Source: Apoda limacodes
Taxonomy: Eukaryota; Arthropoda; Insecta; Lepidoptera; Limacodidae
Assembly (NCBI GenBank): GCA_946406115.1
Contig: OX291550.1
Location: 27,938,722-28,002,721 of the forward strand
DNA length: 64,000 bases
Reading direction: 5' to 3'
Shown here: piece by piece, positions 12,183-23,759 of the stretch
Numbering within the stretch: the stretch's first letter is position 1
Layout: every line of letters begins with the position of its first letter
Notes under the pieces: generated by a model
Database searches by the model: none
Told to the model about the DNA's origin: nothing
The model's input: only the letters and a program-made list of their open reading frames with translations
Position numbers and translations under genes: made by a program

Positions 12183-12310
12183 TTAGATTTTTAAAGGGTC
12201 GGCTGCGTGCGAGTGACGCCTCTGGTGTTGCAAGCGTCCATAGGCTGGGTGACCGCTTTCCATTCAGGTGGGCAGTTGGCTTGCTGCCGACTTAGTCGGA
12301 TAAAAAAAAA
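12183..12310 (+). mobile_element. LINE 3' tail, same family as the element at 41500-44745
   Basis: AAAGGGTCGGCTGCGTGCG and GTTGCAAGCGTCCATAGGCTG match the C-terminal end (KGRQRA...GVASVHRLR) and short 3' UTR of the long LINE at 44635-44745. It ends in a poly-A run at 12303-12310 and is heavily 5'-truncated. Confidence 0.75.
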
Positions 12311-12363
12311 CCTTTCTCGATCTTTGTCTTTACACCTCTTTTTGACTTTTAATATTTTCTCAT

Positions 12364-12540
12364 ATGTTCCGCAATAAAAATACATTCCTGATCCACCATA
12401 TATTCCATCCTCACTTTCAATTAATACTTTCGAATAAAATCTGCCAACAATTTTATGTAAACATATCTTGCGGAATCTTGCTGCAACCCTTTTCCCTTAT
12501 ACTGCTGTACGGCTATGGAACAATCTTTTTTATTATACTA
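12364..12540 (+). mobile_element. Possible C-terminal fragment of another LINE, interrupted at 12541
   Basis: One frame ends RNLAATLFPYTAVRLWNNLF, which resembles the RFxxRxxxLWNxLP ending of many LINE reverse transcriptases. The match stops where the minus-strand LINE tail begins, consistent with an insertion. This is a weak assignment. Confidence 0.35.
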
Positions 12541-12905
12541 CAGGTTGCAAACAAGCTCGCGGTCTGCCTGATGGTAAGCGGTCACTGCAGCCTATGGATA
12601 CTTGCAACATCTGGGGCTTCACATATCTCATAACTACTTTTTTGAAAAACCCTATACTGTAGTCCTTAGAGAAAACCTTGGCTAATTCCACAACCTTAGC
12701 GTTCGCGGGAAAAAGTTTTTCTGAAACCGCATTGTACGTGGCCATTAAGGTTCTAAGGTGTGAGGATGAATTCCCTGCCGATGGCGAGCGGTACGATGGT
12801 AGAAAGTAGCCGTGGGCATCATTTCGAAAAAAAAATCAGAACACATTGCATTGTAAAAGTGGTAGTCGTAGAACACACTCTCTTTCTTTTGGTTTACAAC
12901 TTCTT
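12541..12905 (-). mobile_element. 5'-truncated LINE copy, 3' portion
   Basis: On the minus strand it reads SVFYDYHFYNAMCSDFFFEM, then MPTATFYHRTARHRQGIH, then a degraded RNF-NELAKVFSKDYSIGFFKK stretch and the CAAGCGTCC-type tail. It is the counterpart of 44360-44720 in the long LINE. Frameshifts make it a dead copy. Minus-strand sequence from 12906 to 13014 (MDAKECEKSDEEVRVASRE) continues the open frame but belongs to something else that I cannot identify. Confidence 0.75.
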
Positions 12906-13014
12906 TTACTATCCTGTTTATCCCGTTTAGTATCTTATATTCCCTACTAGCCACTCTCACTTCCTCATCAGATTTTTCACATTCTTTGGCATCCATATTG
13001 TTTTCTTTGCACAT

Positions 13015-13484
13015 ACTAAATTTTGTACTTCATTATCCCACTACACACTCTTAACCTTTTTTATATTTCTTATTTTAGCAAATCCGTATACTAAAATTAT
13101 CACAATTACAATTCTATTCTTGAATTAATTCCTTATTTGGAGTTTACTCCTTAAGAATCGATTTGCATATATAAGGAGCCCGGTATGAGAAAAATGTGAG
13201 GAGTAAAATCTATCGATGAATGACCTCGTTACGTTTTTGGTGCGCATCCTATGTCGCGCAACTTTCTAATTTGGTTGTGAGTGTAGGGTATAGGGACATG
13301 TGCATAGGGTATACTGCAAAGCGACTATACCTATATGTTATTGGGTTTGTTTATTTCTATCAGTGTCGACATTTTTATATTGCTGTTTTCATTATAAATA
13401 TCAATAATTAATATTGTTATTGTGAAGTTTTAATCGTTATCATTGTGTTCCGCTAAAGTGAACTGAAGGTATTTTCAAATAACT
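13015..13484 (+). other. Possible 5' region of the small gene starting at 13485
   Basis: There is no coding match. GCATATATAAGG at 13165-13176 is a TATA-like motif about 300 bp before the ATG. This is suggestive only. Confidence 0.25.
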
Positions 13485-13543
13485 ATGGCAGAAAGAGGTG
13501 TAGATGATATTGCCGGAACATCTAAAAAACACGTGGCTGCAAG
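13485..13543 (+). pseudogene. First coding exon of a small unknown gene, split by the 9.5-kb LTR-type element
   Basis: ATG at 13485 opens MAERGVDDIAGTSKKHVAA and is followed by a good splice donor (AAG|GTACGT at 13543/13544), leaving phase 2. The intron ends in a long T-rich tract and ACTAG at 14082-14086. Joined to the sequence after the second CTAG (23620-23623), the phase matches the frame that reads KTPAERQRAYRLKKK. The gene would encode a basic protein of about 65 residues, but a TAA at 23634-23636 breaks it four codons into exon 2. The KTPAERQRxYRxRKK type of segment occurs in insect proteins of unknown function, often transposon-related, so it may itself be repeat-derived. Confidence 0.4.
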
Positions 13544-14086
13544 GTACGTTGCAATTCATGTATTATATGTATGAGCATGTGCAATTTGTATTTATTAAAT
13601 ATTTTAATAATTATCGAGCGCATCCACATAAAATAGAAAATTTCTAACCTAACCAAAAATTAATTTTTTTGTCGATGTCTATAAATTCTTCCACGTTATT
13701 ATGATTTATTTTATAAATAATTTTTGAATATTAACAATTGTAGTCAATAATTCGATAATATTATCAGAAAAATCGACAATATTTTTTCATTATAATAATG
13801 TTTTTATAAAATTTTCTTTTGAAAGGTTATTTTTTAGCTTATTTAAATAATTTTCATGTACTATTTATTATTGTACGTAAAAGATTTAGTGACATAATTA
13901 TCTTTTTATAACCATTTTTGATAATTATTGAGATAATATTATATTTTAAATAAAAATTAATTATAATAATTTTAAAAAAATGTTTATGAAAACCTTTTTT
14001 TATCAATTTTCTTTTTAAAGTTAATTAAAATTTTTATAATTATGCATTTATAAATTTTCTAATTTTTTTTTATATTTTTTTACTAG
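13544..14086 (+). other. Intron of the split small gene
   Basis: Extremely AT-rich, with no coding. It ends in a polypyrimidine-like tract (14050-14082) and CTAG, which together look like a normal 3' splice site. The LTR-type element begins at the very next base. Confidence 0.4.
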
Positions 14087-16682
14087 TGTACCCATCTGCC
14101 AAGCCTACCCGTCTACCAAGCCATCTTCGTCCTTTATAATATTAAATTCTATAAAAATAAAATATAATAAATAAAAAAAAAAAAAAATAAAAAAAAAAAG
14201 AAAAAAAAAAAAAAGAAATATATATATAAAATAAAATTGTTGTATAAATCTAACATAGTTATCAAAATAATAATTAAATAAGATCGTGGAAGATCGAGGA
14301 CTTAGAAAAAGTTAGCCAGGATCGTGGCGGTGGAGGTCTTTAATATTTTTGTAGACTTTCTAAAGACGGGCTTAACACATTTATGTAGTTAAAAACCTAA
14401 ATTCGAAAATAAAATAAATTTCATTACTAGAACACCCGGGATAGCATAAGTTTACGTAGACATACATAGGCAGCGGCGAGCGTCGCGTGGCCACAATATA
14501 TAAAGAAAGCGTATGAGGTGGGCATACACAAAATGCGATAAATTGATATAAAATGCAATGTATTATTGAGTGAATACATTCTAATATGAGAGGAATTATG
14601 TACCTTTCTGATGGCTAATAAAAGGTGGTAGTGTTGTAGTGACCTGAATATTGGAATGCGACTCTTTTGCTTGATTTAGCGATGGATGTTGCTTCTTATG
14701 TTTGATTGCTTATACTGCTGCTATACAATACAGGTAAAAAGTCCTCGCCTGAGTAAAGTAAAGTGGAGACAAGGAGATAATGGAGGCATGCCCGGGGATC
14801 GGAAGCTTAAAACCTACTGGTCTCTCAGAATGTTTATCGTTAACATTCGTTAGTGGCTTCAAGTTACATCGGCTGAGCTCACAGACGGTTTGAACATCTC
14901 TCGCCTAACGTTTCGATCCGTTTGTTTGGGTCAAATACGGATGTGAGTTCAGTGCCGAGCGACTTGAACGACGACAACAGATTACACAGTGTAGAAGGGT
15001 AAAGGTCCTTGCCCCGAGCTGTCTGTCAGAGTCGAAAAACTGCGAAAGAAGGCAATTGTATCTTATTTAAATTGACACGTAAACCGTTGCCATGTTGCGG
15101 GGAGTCGGACGCTGATTACGCGAAGGCGACAGTGATACTTCACCTACGCGACTGGTGACACCAAATAGGGAGAAGTCTTGTAGCGATTTGAATATTGGAA
15201 TGCGACTTCTTTGCTTGTATTAGTGATGGACGTTGCTTCTGAAGTTTGATCGTTTATAATGCTTCTATATTACACAGGTAAAAAGGCCTCGCCTGAGTAA
15301 AGTAAAGAGGAGACAAGGAGATGATGATGGAGGCATGCCCGGGGATCGGAAGCTTAAAACCTACTGGTCTCTCAGAATGTTTATCGTTAACATTCGTTAG
15401 TGGCTTCAAGTTACATCGGCTGAGCTCACAGACGGTTTGAACATCTCTCGCCTAACGTTTCGATCCGTTTGTTTGGGTCAAATACGGATGTGAGTTCAGT
15501 GCCGAGAGACTTGAACGACGACAACAGATCACACAGTGTAGAAGGGTAAAGGTCCTTGCCCCGAGCTGTCTGTCAGAGTCGAAAAACTGCGAAAGAAGGC
15601 AATTGTATCTTATTTAAATTGACACGTAAACCGTTGCCAAGTTGTGGGGAGTCGGACGCTGATTACGTGAAGACGACAGTGAAACTTCACCTACGCGACT
15701 GGTAACAAACTCATGGAATCATATTTGGTTCGCGACTAAATTCCTAAAAAGCTGCGATACTGAATATTACAAAAATAATCTAATTCACACTTATTTGATC
15801 GTTAATCGATCAAATAAACTATAAACTATAATTCTTCGTACTTGAACTGATAATATACCTATTATACATTTAACCTGTTTATGAATCCTTGATCATGTAT
15901 GGTGTGGATGCCGGCTTGAAAACCGAAATATATCATTTATAATCTACGACTGAAGTTACATGGATGCAGTGGGGCTTATTGCGTCTTGCTCTTCGGAGTG
16001 TGTAAAGCATGGGGCGTGCCCTCTTGGTGAATTCCATGGCTGTTCCATTGGTACATAATAATTATTACCTACTACACAAATGGTCCAGTGGGGCTTATTG
16101 CGTCCTGCTCTTCGGAGTGTGCTTAACACGAGACGTGCTCTCTTGACAATGTCATGGCTGTGTCTGTGCGAACGGATGTCACACTCTTTGGCCTAAAGGC
16201 TGAGTGTTTGTGCTATGCACGCACAAGGATTTGTTCCTGAAACTACATATTAAGACTTCGGTCTTCAGCTTCGGCTGCAACGATAATTTAATGGTTATAC
16301 CATTTATGATTTCACACCTCTACTCCTGCGGGGGATGTGCGCTAAGTTAGCCTCGGTATGGACACGTACCGTGGGAAGCGCTGGGTGGAGCTTCCCGCCT
16401 TTTTATTTTTTTTAGAAAAATAAAAAGCGCATAGGGGTAGAGGATACTATTTTCATTACTAGAACGGTGTTTCAGTCTTTCTCTTAAAGAACCTGCGGTC
16501 TACGTTACACAATAAGGTCCTACCACTTAGACGATCACATAGCCAAACCTTCGTTAAATTTATACTTCAATTTTCAAGTTTCATGTTTATATTGTCTTAT
16601 AATCTTTTCTTTCCATGCTGGTTAGTTAGGTAGGTACGTTAAGGGTAGCTAGTATAGGTGTTTGTTTGGGGGGTTAGTTACA
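14087..16682. repeat. 5' (left) long terminal repeat, 2596 bp
   Basis: Contents in order: A-rich tracts (14175-14215); a TATA-like ATATATAAAG near 14497; a 544-bp unit present twice in tandem (14634-15177 and 15178-15706); a GGGGCTTATTGCGTC unit of about 85 bp present twice 119 bp apart (15967 and 16086); and a hairpin-forming CTTTTTATTTTTTTTAG / AAAATAAAAAG near 16398-16430. I see no open frame of note. The left end abuts CTAG. Confidence 0.7.
14634..15706. repeat. Tandem duplication of a 544-bp unit inside the left LTR
   Basis: The two units start TTGTAGTGACCTGAATATTG and TTGTAGCGATTTGAATATTG. They stay closely similar through GCATGCCCGGGGATCGG and CGCGACTGGT, with scattered substitutions and one 3-bp insertion. 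The duplication is therefore older than the LTR pair, whose copies are near identical. The right LTR has the same pair at about 21569-22643. Confidence 0.85.
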
Positions 16683-19600
16683 ATTTGGTTGCCTTCGACC
16701 AGGATTATTAGATTTATATAAAATCTTATAAAGTTTAGAATTTTAATAAATACAAAATTTTAATTTTATTTAAAATCATAAAAAATAAATAATCGAGAGT
16801 CAATTGTATGAGGAATACATAGCAGTTTAGTTTTGGTACCTGCAACATACACAAAGTAGAAGTTGTTACATTTGAATCAATGACAAAATAGTCAAAATAA
16901 ATATTTGTTGTTTTGATAGTTGATTTAATGTAGTAGTTTATGTTATATTTCAATTTTGGCAAAAGTATAAGAACCTGTGAGTGTTTACGGAATTATCGTA
17001 AATTCAAGTTTTTTTAATATTTGGTTATTCAGACTTTTAACTAACTTTTAGTTTGACTTTACTAAGATTTTGTTTGAGATTAAACAAGTGAATTCATTTT
17101 ACATTACTAAAATTCCGAATCGGTATTTTAAAACAAATGTCTATAATAAGTAGTATAGTATCTTTTTATTGAATTAAATAAATACATGATTTATACTTTA
17201 CAAATTTCACTTAAATCATAACAGGCGATACTATTCTAGATACTTTGTATTTACGTTAAACGTTTTAATTGCAAGTTTTGAGTTCCCTTAAATCGTGAAA
17301 AGAATTTCTTAATATTCGCATAATTTATGTCGATTAAACAAAATATAGCTTTTTACGAGACTAAAAAAAAAAAACAATTTTACTCCATGGTTAATTAAAT
17401 CAAATTTAAACATATTCCATATCCAACAACTTAATAAGATATTTAATATGTTCTATTAAAAAATTGATAATTTCATTTTACTTAATGTGAATTTGAGTAA
17501 GTAGTATACTGTGTCGTAAGGCAAGGTAATAACGCTCATCCATTTATCCAAATTATGGTGATGTAATTTATGTAGGTTTACATGTATTATTTAGGTTTAT
17601 TAAGTAACTTATAGGGAAATTAATATATTTCATTAGATTATTAAAAGTAGTTTTGTACAAAATCCAATCTAGTAAATAACAAAAAATCGATTGTCTAATT
17701 TATTGTATAGTTGCAATCATGGTGGTCGATTTTGTTGGATGATTGAATTTTGAGTAACGAGTGAGGTCTACTAAGAGAATAAGCTGTCTTATTTTGGTTG
17801 ACAATTTTAAAGAAATTCTCGGAATCGAACAGTAGTTACAGTAAGTTTTACTTCGACGGGCCGATGGAATAAATGTGTTTAAGAAAGTTAAAAATCGTAA
17901 TCACTATGATCACAAGACTAGTTTTGTGTTCAGTATCCTTACAATGTTAACGTGATCTACAATATAGATTTTCTTAACTTGTAAATAGTGCGCGAGCGAT
18001 GGGTCTAGGAATGTTTCGTCTGCACTTCTAAAGGTTGTCTGCGGTAAACCTTTATTGATTTTAAACTATTTATTTAAACTTGATAAGTTGGAGCCTGGGT
18101 TTAAATCAATCCTGCTAATATTATAAATGTGAAAGTTTGTATGTCTGGATATATGTTTGTTGCTCAATTACGCTTCAATCGCTGGACGCATCGAGATGAA
18201 ATTTGGCATATAGGCTAGGTCCTGGAATGGCATAAAGGCTACATTTTATCTCGAGGAATTCAGGGGTTCTTGCGGAAATAACTGTAACAGAGTTTGGAGA
18301 ACAATAGATGGAGCTATAGCTTGCTATGGCGGGCTTCATTGGTATAATTAAGGAGATAATTAAGTAGTTTTATGTCGATAGGGCGGGCTTTAATTAAATA
18401 CTGTAGTTTAGTCTGTTTGTTTAGACAATTTGAAATAAATTTTTAATAGAAATAATGAATGAATGCAGCAGGTATAAATTAAAATAGGAATAAAAAGTAC
18501 GTAGTCTGGGAACATATCAAAATCTTTTTTGTTTGTTAAATTTTATAAGGATAAATATAAATTTAAACAAATTTTAAAATGTACACACTGAGATATAAAG
18601 GAAAATAAAAATGATTAAGGATATTGAACACATAACATTTTGTATTCATTTGTTTCAATCACATCAAGATCTGTTTTAATACGGTACGCTACTATGATTT
18701 TTGAAATTTTGGTCAAACTATCAAATTGTTTTATTATTAATTAGGATTAACTGTATAATATTTTCGATTCATTTTGACGTGACAACGTCTTATAAATTGG
18801 TTTGCCGGGTGACACTTCAAGAAACTGCGTTACGCTCCGCTCACGTTATGCGCTCACAATGAGAGCGAGTGAGAGGCACGCGCCCGCCTAAGAGCGAGAG
18901 AGACAGACATAAAATCATTGTCACGTAAAACTTTCGCCCGTATACCGACTTTACAGGCAACCAGTTTTTATTTCGTGATACAATCTAGCCTTATGGGTTT
19001 TTAAGTCTTACACTTATACTTATAAGATGATGAGAGAGATAAAGATCTAAATAGAATATTTATTATGAAAATTTAACATATTTTGCAAATATCAGTTAAG
19101 GTAAATATTTGGTTGTTTAGTAAAATTATATATAGTTTAACATAGACAATAAATACACAAGTATATTATCTTAAGAAAGGGTTTAATAATAACTTATATT
19201 TAAGGGGCATTAGGGTTGTTTATATCTGGTGGCATGTCAAAAATTTGTTCGAGGCGCTATGGAACAATCATGACTGAATTAAAGTGAAAACCATTGTATT
19301 TAGAAAGAAACAGACCTTACTAGATACACCTATGCAGACTACTGCCGAGTGGATGAATAGGGAACGAGTTTATACTAGACATTTCAGTCTACCTTTGTAG
19401 CTTCTCTATTGTATAGGTATATGTAACACAAAAATAAATATGTGCTATTTCTGTTTTACAGGAATTTTGTTATTATTCACAAAACTGGTTTGTACACAGC
19501 AATCCAGTTTGAAAAAATGAGTATATCTTGAGAGGCCTGTGTCTGGTACGCTGGGAAAATTAATCACGATAGGGAGATGTGTGTAGTTAGTCACCGGGAA

Positions 19601-21021
19601 ATGCACTGAAATTATTAATATTTTTTTTTTTTCCGTTGGGTTTGTAGTCGTCCTTAATGACTACACTAGATATATTAGTTTTATCAGCGTATAAGTGGAC
19701 CTTGAGTTTCTTAGTGAGCTAGGGTTAAAGTGCGGAATACCAGGCGACAGAAAGTTTGGTGTGACGCATATACTTGCCAGAGTGTGTGGGTGAAATTAAG
19801 TCGACAAGATTTCTTAATTGCAGCCAACACGTAACGGTGTTCCTGTTTAAGATACTACTCCGCGTTAAGATCTTGAAACCTCTGGCCACAACATTGGGAT
19901 CTTGGTCGACATAAACAATAGATCAGACTATGATTTGGACTTATCTGTCTAGGGGGAGATTCATTCAGTTGGCAATATGTGAGTAACAATAGGAAAATGG
20001 TAATTATCGCACCTCTGTTAGGTTGATGTGCTACCACTATAAGCAGTAGTGTAGACTTTAAATTCCTTTAGTAAATATTGCTTGCTATGGTTTCAATAAA
20101 CATACAAGATACATTACTTAGGACAGAATAAAGTAAGACAAATTGCTATAGTTTTATGTTGGGGAACAGTGATGTAATAAATAATAGGTATTTAAATGTT
20201 TAAACCTATTTAGTGGTTGTTAGTTACTTATTCGCGATCACAAACTGAAGTTGCCATTCAAGAGTTTATGCCTGCGTGGCTACTTTATGACAATGATTTT
20301 TAAGAATATATTAGCTTGAGCGTAGGGTGGGAGTGCGCTAGTTTACAACTACTATCCTAGACAGAATATTCACGCAAAGAAAAAAAAAAAAAAAAAAAAA
20401 TGTGTTATATGACGTTATCATTAAACAAAAATATAATTTTTAATTTAATAAGAACTTTGGAACATGAAGTCTCTTGGGACTGGCCTCTGTCTATATGGCT
20501 ATACCAAGCCGTGGTGACAGTGATGAGGTTCCTAAGTTGCTGCAAAAACAGTGCTAGTTGCTAGAGTTTTAGTGTAAAACACTATCTAATTTAATAGTTA
20601 TAACTACCGATGTGATTGTGGATGGTTTCTGCGCGATGCGGATGCAAATAATTGTTAGCATTGCGGGGAACTAGCCTATGTCTATTTGGTTTTAATTATT
20701 GGCTATAAGCGCTAAATTAAATAAATAATAGTTTTAAACTCAATTAAATAAAGTATAAATTAAATAGGTAGACGCATATACCGTAGGCCTTACGCCTACA
20801 ATTTGCTGTCCGTGAAATGGAGGAGATTGACTGAATAGAAAGACAATGTAAGATGTATTTAAGTATTGTGAGGCTTCAACGAATTATAACAATGCAAAGG
20901 TTAAAATAATTAAACGATAAAGAGTCTGGGGGGTGTAAATAAAAGTATTTGTGGTTTAGTAAGGTTTATTAGCTTTAAAAAATCTTCCTGCAGCAAGTTC
21001 CGTAAGATTTTTGGGGGTGAA
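16683..21021. other. Interior of the LTR-type element, apparently noncoding
   Basis: No reverse transcriptase, integrase or protease motif is visible and open frames do not exceed about 75 codons. The sequence just after the left LTR (TTTGGTTGCCTTCGACCAGG) starts with a TGG as a primer binding site would, but I cannot match it to a tRNA. Just before the right LTR, GGGGGTGAA (21013-21021) is a possible short polypurine tract. A Helitron-like repeat sits at 18110-18396. A GC-rich stretch at 18830-18910 (GCTCCGCTCACGTTATGCGC) stands out from the AT-rich surroundings. Confidence 0.45.
18110..18396 (+). mobile_element. Helitron-like repeat inside the LTR element interior
   Basis: It starts TCCTGCTAATATTATAAATG, then has GTTGCTCAATTACGCTTCAA and AAATTTGGCATATAGGC, and fades near GGGCGGGCTTTAATTAAATA. 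The 3' terminus is degraded. Confidence 0.65.
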
Positions 21022-23619
21022 TGTACCCATCTGCCAAGCCTACCCGTCTACCAAGCCATCTTCGTCCTTTATAATATTAAATTCTATAAAAATAAAATAT
21101 AATAAATAAAAAAAAAAAAAAATAAAAAAAAAAAAAGAAAAAAAAAAAAAAGAAATATATATATAAAATAAAATTGTTGTATAAATCTAACATAGTTATC
21201 AAAATAATAATTAAATAAGATCGTGGAAGATCGAGGACTTAGAAAAAGTTAGCCAGGATCGTGGCGGTGGAGGTCTTTAATATTTTTGTAGACTTTCTAA
21301 AGACGGGCTTAACACATTTATGTAGTTAAAAACCTAAATTCGAAAATAAAATAAATTTCATTACTAGAACACCCGGGATAGCATAAGTTTACGTAGACAT
21401 ACATAGGCAGCGGCGAGCGTCGCGTGGCCACAATATATAAAGAAAGCGTATGAGGTGGGCATACACAAAATGCGATAAATTGATATAAAATGCAATGTAT
21501 TATTGAGTGAATACATTCTAATATGAGAGGAATTATGTACCTTTCTGATGGCTAATAAAAGGTGGTAGTGTTGTAGTGACCTGAATATTGGAATGCGACT
21601 CTTTTGCTTGATTTAGCGATGGATGTTGCTTCTTATGTTTGATTGCTTATACTGCTGCTATACAATACAGGTAAAAAGTCCTCGCCTGAGTAAAGTAAAG
21701 TGGAGACAAGGAGATAATGGAGGCATGCCCGGGGATCGGAAGCTTAAAACCTACTGGTCTCTCAGAATGTTTATCGTTAACATTCGTTAGTGGCTTCAAG
21801 TTACATCGGCTGAGCTCACAGACGGTTTGAACATCTCTCGCCTAACGTTTCGATCCGTTTGTTTGGGTCAAATACGGATGTGAGTTCAGTGCCGAGCGAC
21901 TTGAACGACGACAACAGATTACACAGTGTAGAAGGGTAAAGGTCCTTGCCCCGAGCTGTCTGTCAGAGTCGAAAAACTGCGAAAGAAGGCAATTGTATCT
22001 TATTTAAATTGACACGTAAACCGTTGCCATGTTGCGGGGAGTCGGACGCTGATTACGCGAAGGCGACAGTGATACTTCACCTACGCGACTGGTGACACCA
22101 AATAGGGAGAAGTCTTGTAGCGATTTGAATATTGGAATGCGACTTCTTTGCTTGTATTAGTGATGGACGTTGCTTCTGAAGTTTGATCGTTTATAATGCT
22201 TCTATATTACACAGGTAAAAAGGCCTCGCCTGAGTAAAGTAAAGAGGAGACAAGGAGATGATGATGGAGGCATGCCCGGGGATCGGAAGCTTAAAACCTA
22301 CTGGTCTCTCAGAATGTTTATCGTTAACATTCGTTAGTGGCTTCAAGTTACATCGGCTGAGCTCACAGACGGTTTGAACATCTCTCGCCTAACGTTTCGA
22401 TCCGTTTGTTTGGGTCAAATACGGATGTGAGTTCAGTGCCGAGAGACTTGAACGACGACAACAGATCACACAGTGTAGAAGGGTAAAGGTCCTTGCCCCG
22501 AGCTGTCTGTCAGAGTCGAAAAACTGCGAAAGAAGGCAATTGTATCTTATTTAAATTGACACGTAAACCGTTGCCAAGTTGTGGGGAGTCGGACGCTGAT
22601 TACGTGAAGACGACAGTGAAACTTCACCTACGCGACTGGTAACAAACTCATGGAATCATATTTGGTTCGCGACTAAATTCCTAAAAAGCTGCGATACTGA
22701 ATATTACAAAAATAATCTAATTCACACTTATTTGATCGTTAATCGATCAAATAAACTATAAACTATAATTCTTCGTACTTGAACTGATAATATACCTATT
22801 ATACATTTAACCTGTTTATGAATCCTTGATCATGTATGGTGTGGATGCCGGCTTGAAAACCGAAATATATCATTTATAATCTACGACTGAAGTTACATGG
22901 ATGCAGTGGGGCTTATTGCGTCTTGCTCTTCGGAGTGTGTAAAGCATGGGGCGTGCCCTCTTGGTGAATTCCATGGCTGTTCCATTGGTACATAATAATT
23001 ATTACCTACTACACAAATGGTCCAGTGGGGCTTATTGCGTCCTGCTCTTCGGAGTGTGCTTAACACGAGACGTGCTCTCTTGACAATGTCATGGCTGTGT
23101 CTGTGCGAACGGATGTCACACTCTTTGGCCTAAAGGCTGAGTGTTTGTGCTATGCACGCACAAGGATTTGTTCCTGAAACTACATATTAAGACTTCGGTC
23201 TTCAGCTTCGGCTGCAACGATAATTTAATGGTTATACCATTTATGATTTCACACCTCTACTCCTGCGGGGGATGTGCGCTAAGTTAGCCTCGGTATGGAC
23301 ACGTACCGTGGGAAGCGCTGGGTGGAGCTTCCCGCCTTTTTATTTTTTTTAGAAAAATAAAAAGCGCATAGGGGTAGAGGATACTATTTTCATTACTAGA
23401 ACGGTGTTTCAGTCTTTCTCTTAAAGAACCTGCGGTCTACGTTACACAATAAGGTCCTACCACTTAGACGATCACATAGCCAAACCTTCGTTAAATTTAT
23501 ACTTCAATTTTCAAGTTTCATGTTTATATTGTCTTATAATCTTTTCTTTCCATGCTGGTTAGTTAGGTAGGTACGTTAAGGGTAGCTAGTATAGGTGTTT
23601 GTTTGGGGGGTTAGTTACA
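21022..23619. repeat. 3' (right) long terminal repeat, 2598 bp
   Basis: A near-perfect copy of the left LTR, with the same internal tandem pair, hairpin and ends. It is followed directly by the second CTAG. The two-base length difference comes from the A-run near 21130. Confidence 0.7.
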
Positions 23620-23623
23620 CTAG

Positions 23624-23759
23624 GAAAAAATTTTAACCTCCAAAAACTCCAGCCGAGAGACAGCGAGCTTACCGATTAAAAAAAAAATTAATGAAGGAAG
23701 CCCAAAATATTCTGGCAATCAACCAACCCTCAGGGTCCGTCGCACCCGTGCACATCTGA
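23624..23759 (+). pseudogene. Second exon of the split small gene
   Basis: Starting after CTAG and using exon 1's phase, the frame reads KKF, stop (TAA 23634-23636), then PPKTPAERQRAYRLKKKLM, then EAQNILAINQPSGSVAPVHI and a TGA at 23757. The frame agreement with exon 1 supports the link across the insertion. AATAAA motifs at about 23810 and 23830 could end the transcript. The product is basic, with a possible helical RQRAYRLKKK segment. Function is unknown, and the stop means it is probably inactive unless translation starts elsewhere. Confidence 0.4.

Larger units (their letters stand above)
14087..23619. mobile_element. LARD-like LTR retroelement: two 2.6-kb LTRs, no coding capacity
   Basis: A 2596-bp segment (14087-16682) recurs as 21022-23619 (2598 bp) in direct orientation. 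In the parts I compared, the only difference is two extra A residues in an A-run. Each copy begins TGTACC and ends GTTACA, so it has TG...CA ends. The outer flanks carry the same four bases CTAG (14083-14086 and 23620-23623), while the inner flanks do not match. That is the pattern of one LTR element with a 4-bp target-site duplication rather than two separate insertions. The 4.3-kb interior has no gag, pol or env resemblance. The near-identical LTRs imply a recent insertion, which would have been moved by proteins from another element. Large retrotransposon derivatives (LARDs) are the closest known type. Confidence 0.65.

Noticed and set aside
16683..16705. TTTGGTTGCCTTCGACCAGG as a tRNA primer binding site
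   Set aside because: It starts with TGG after a short gap, but I could not fit the rest to a tRNA 3' end, so it is mentioned only as possible.
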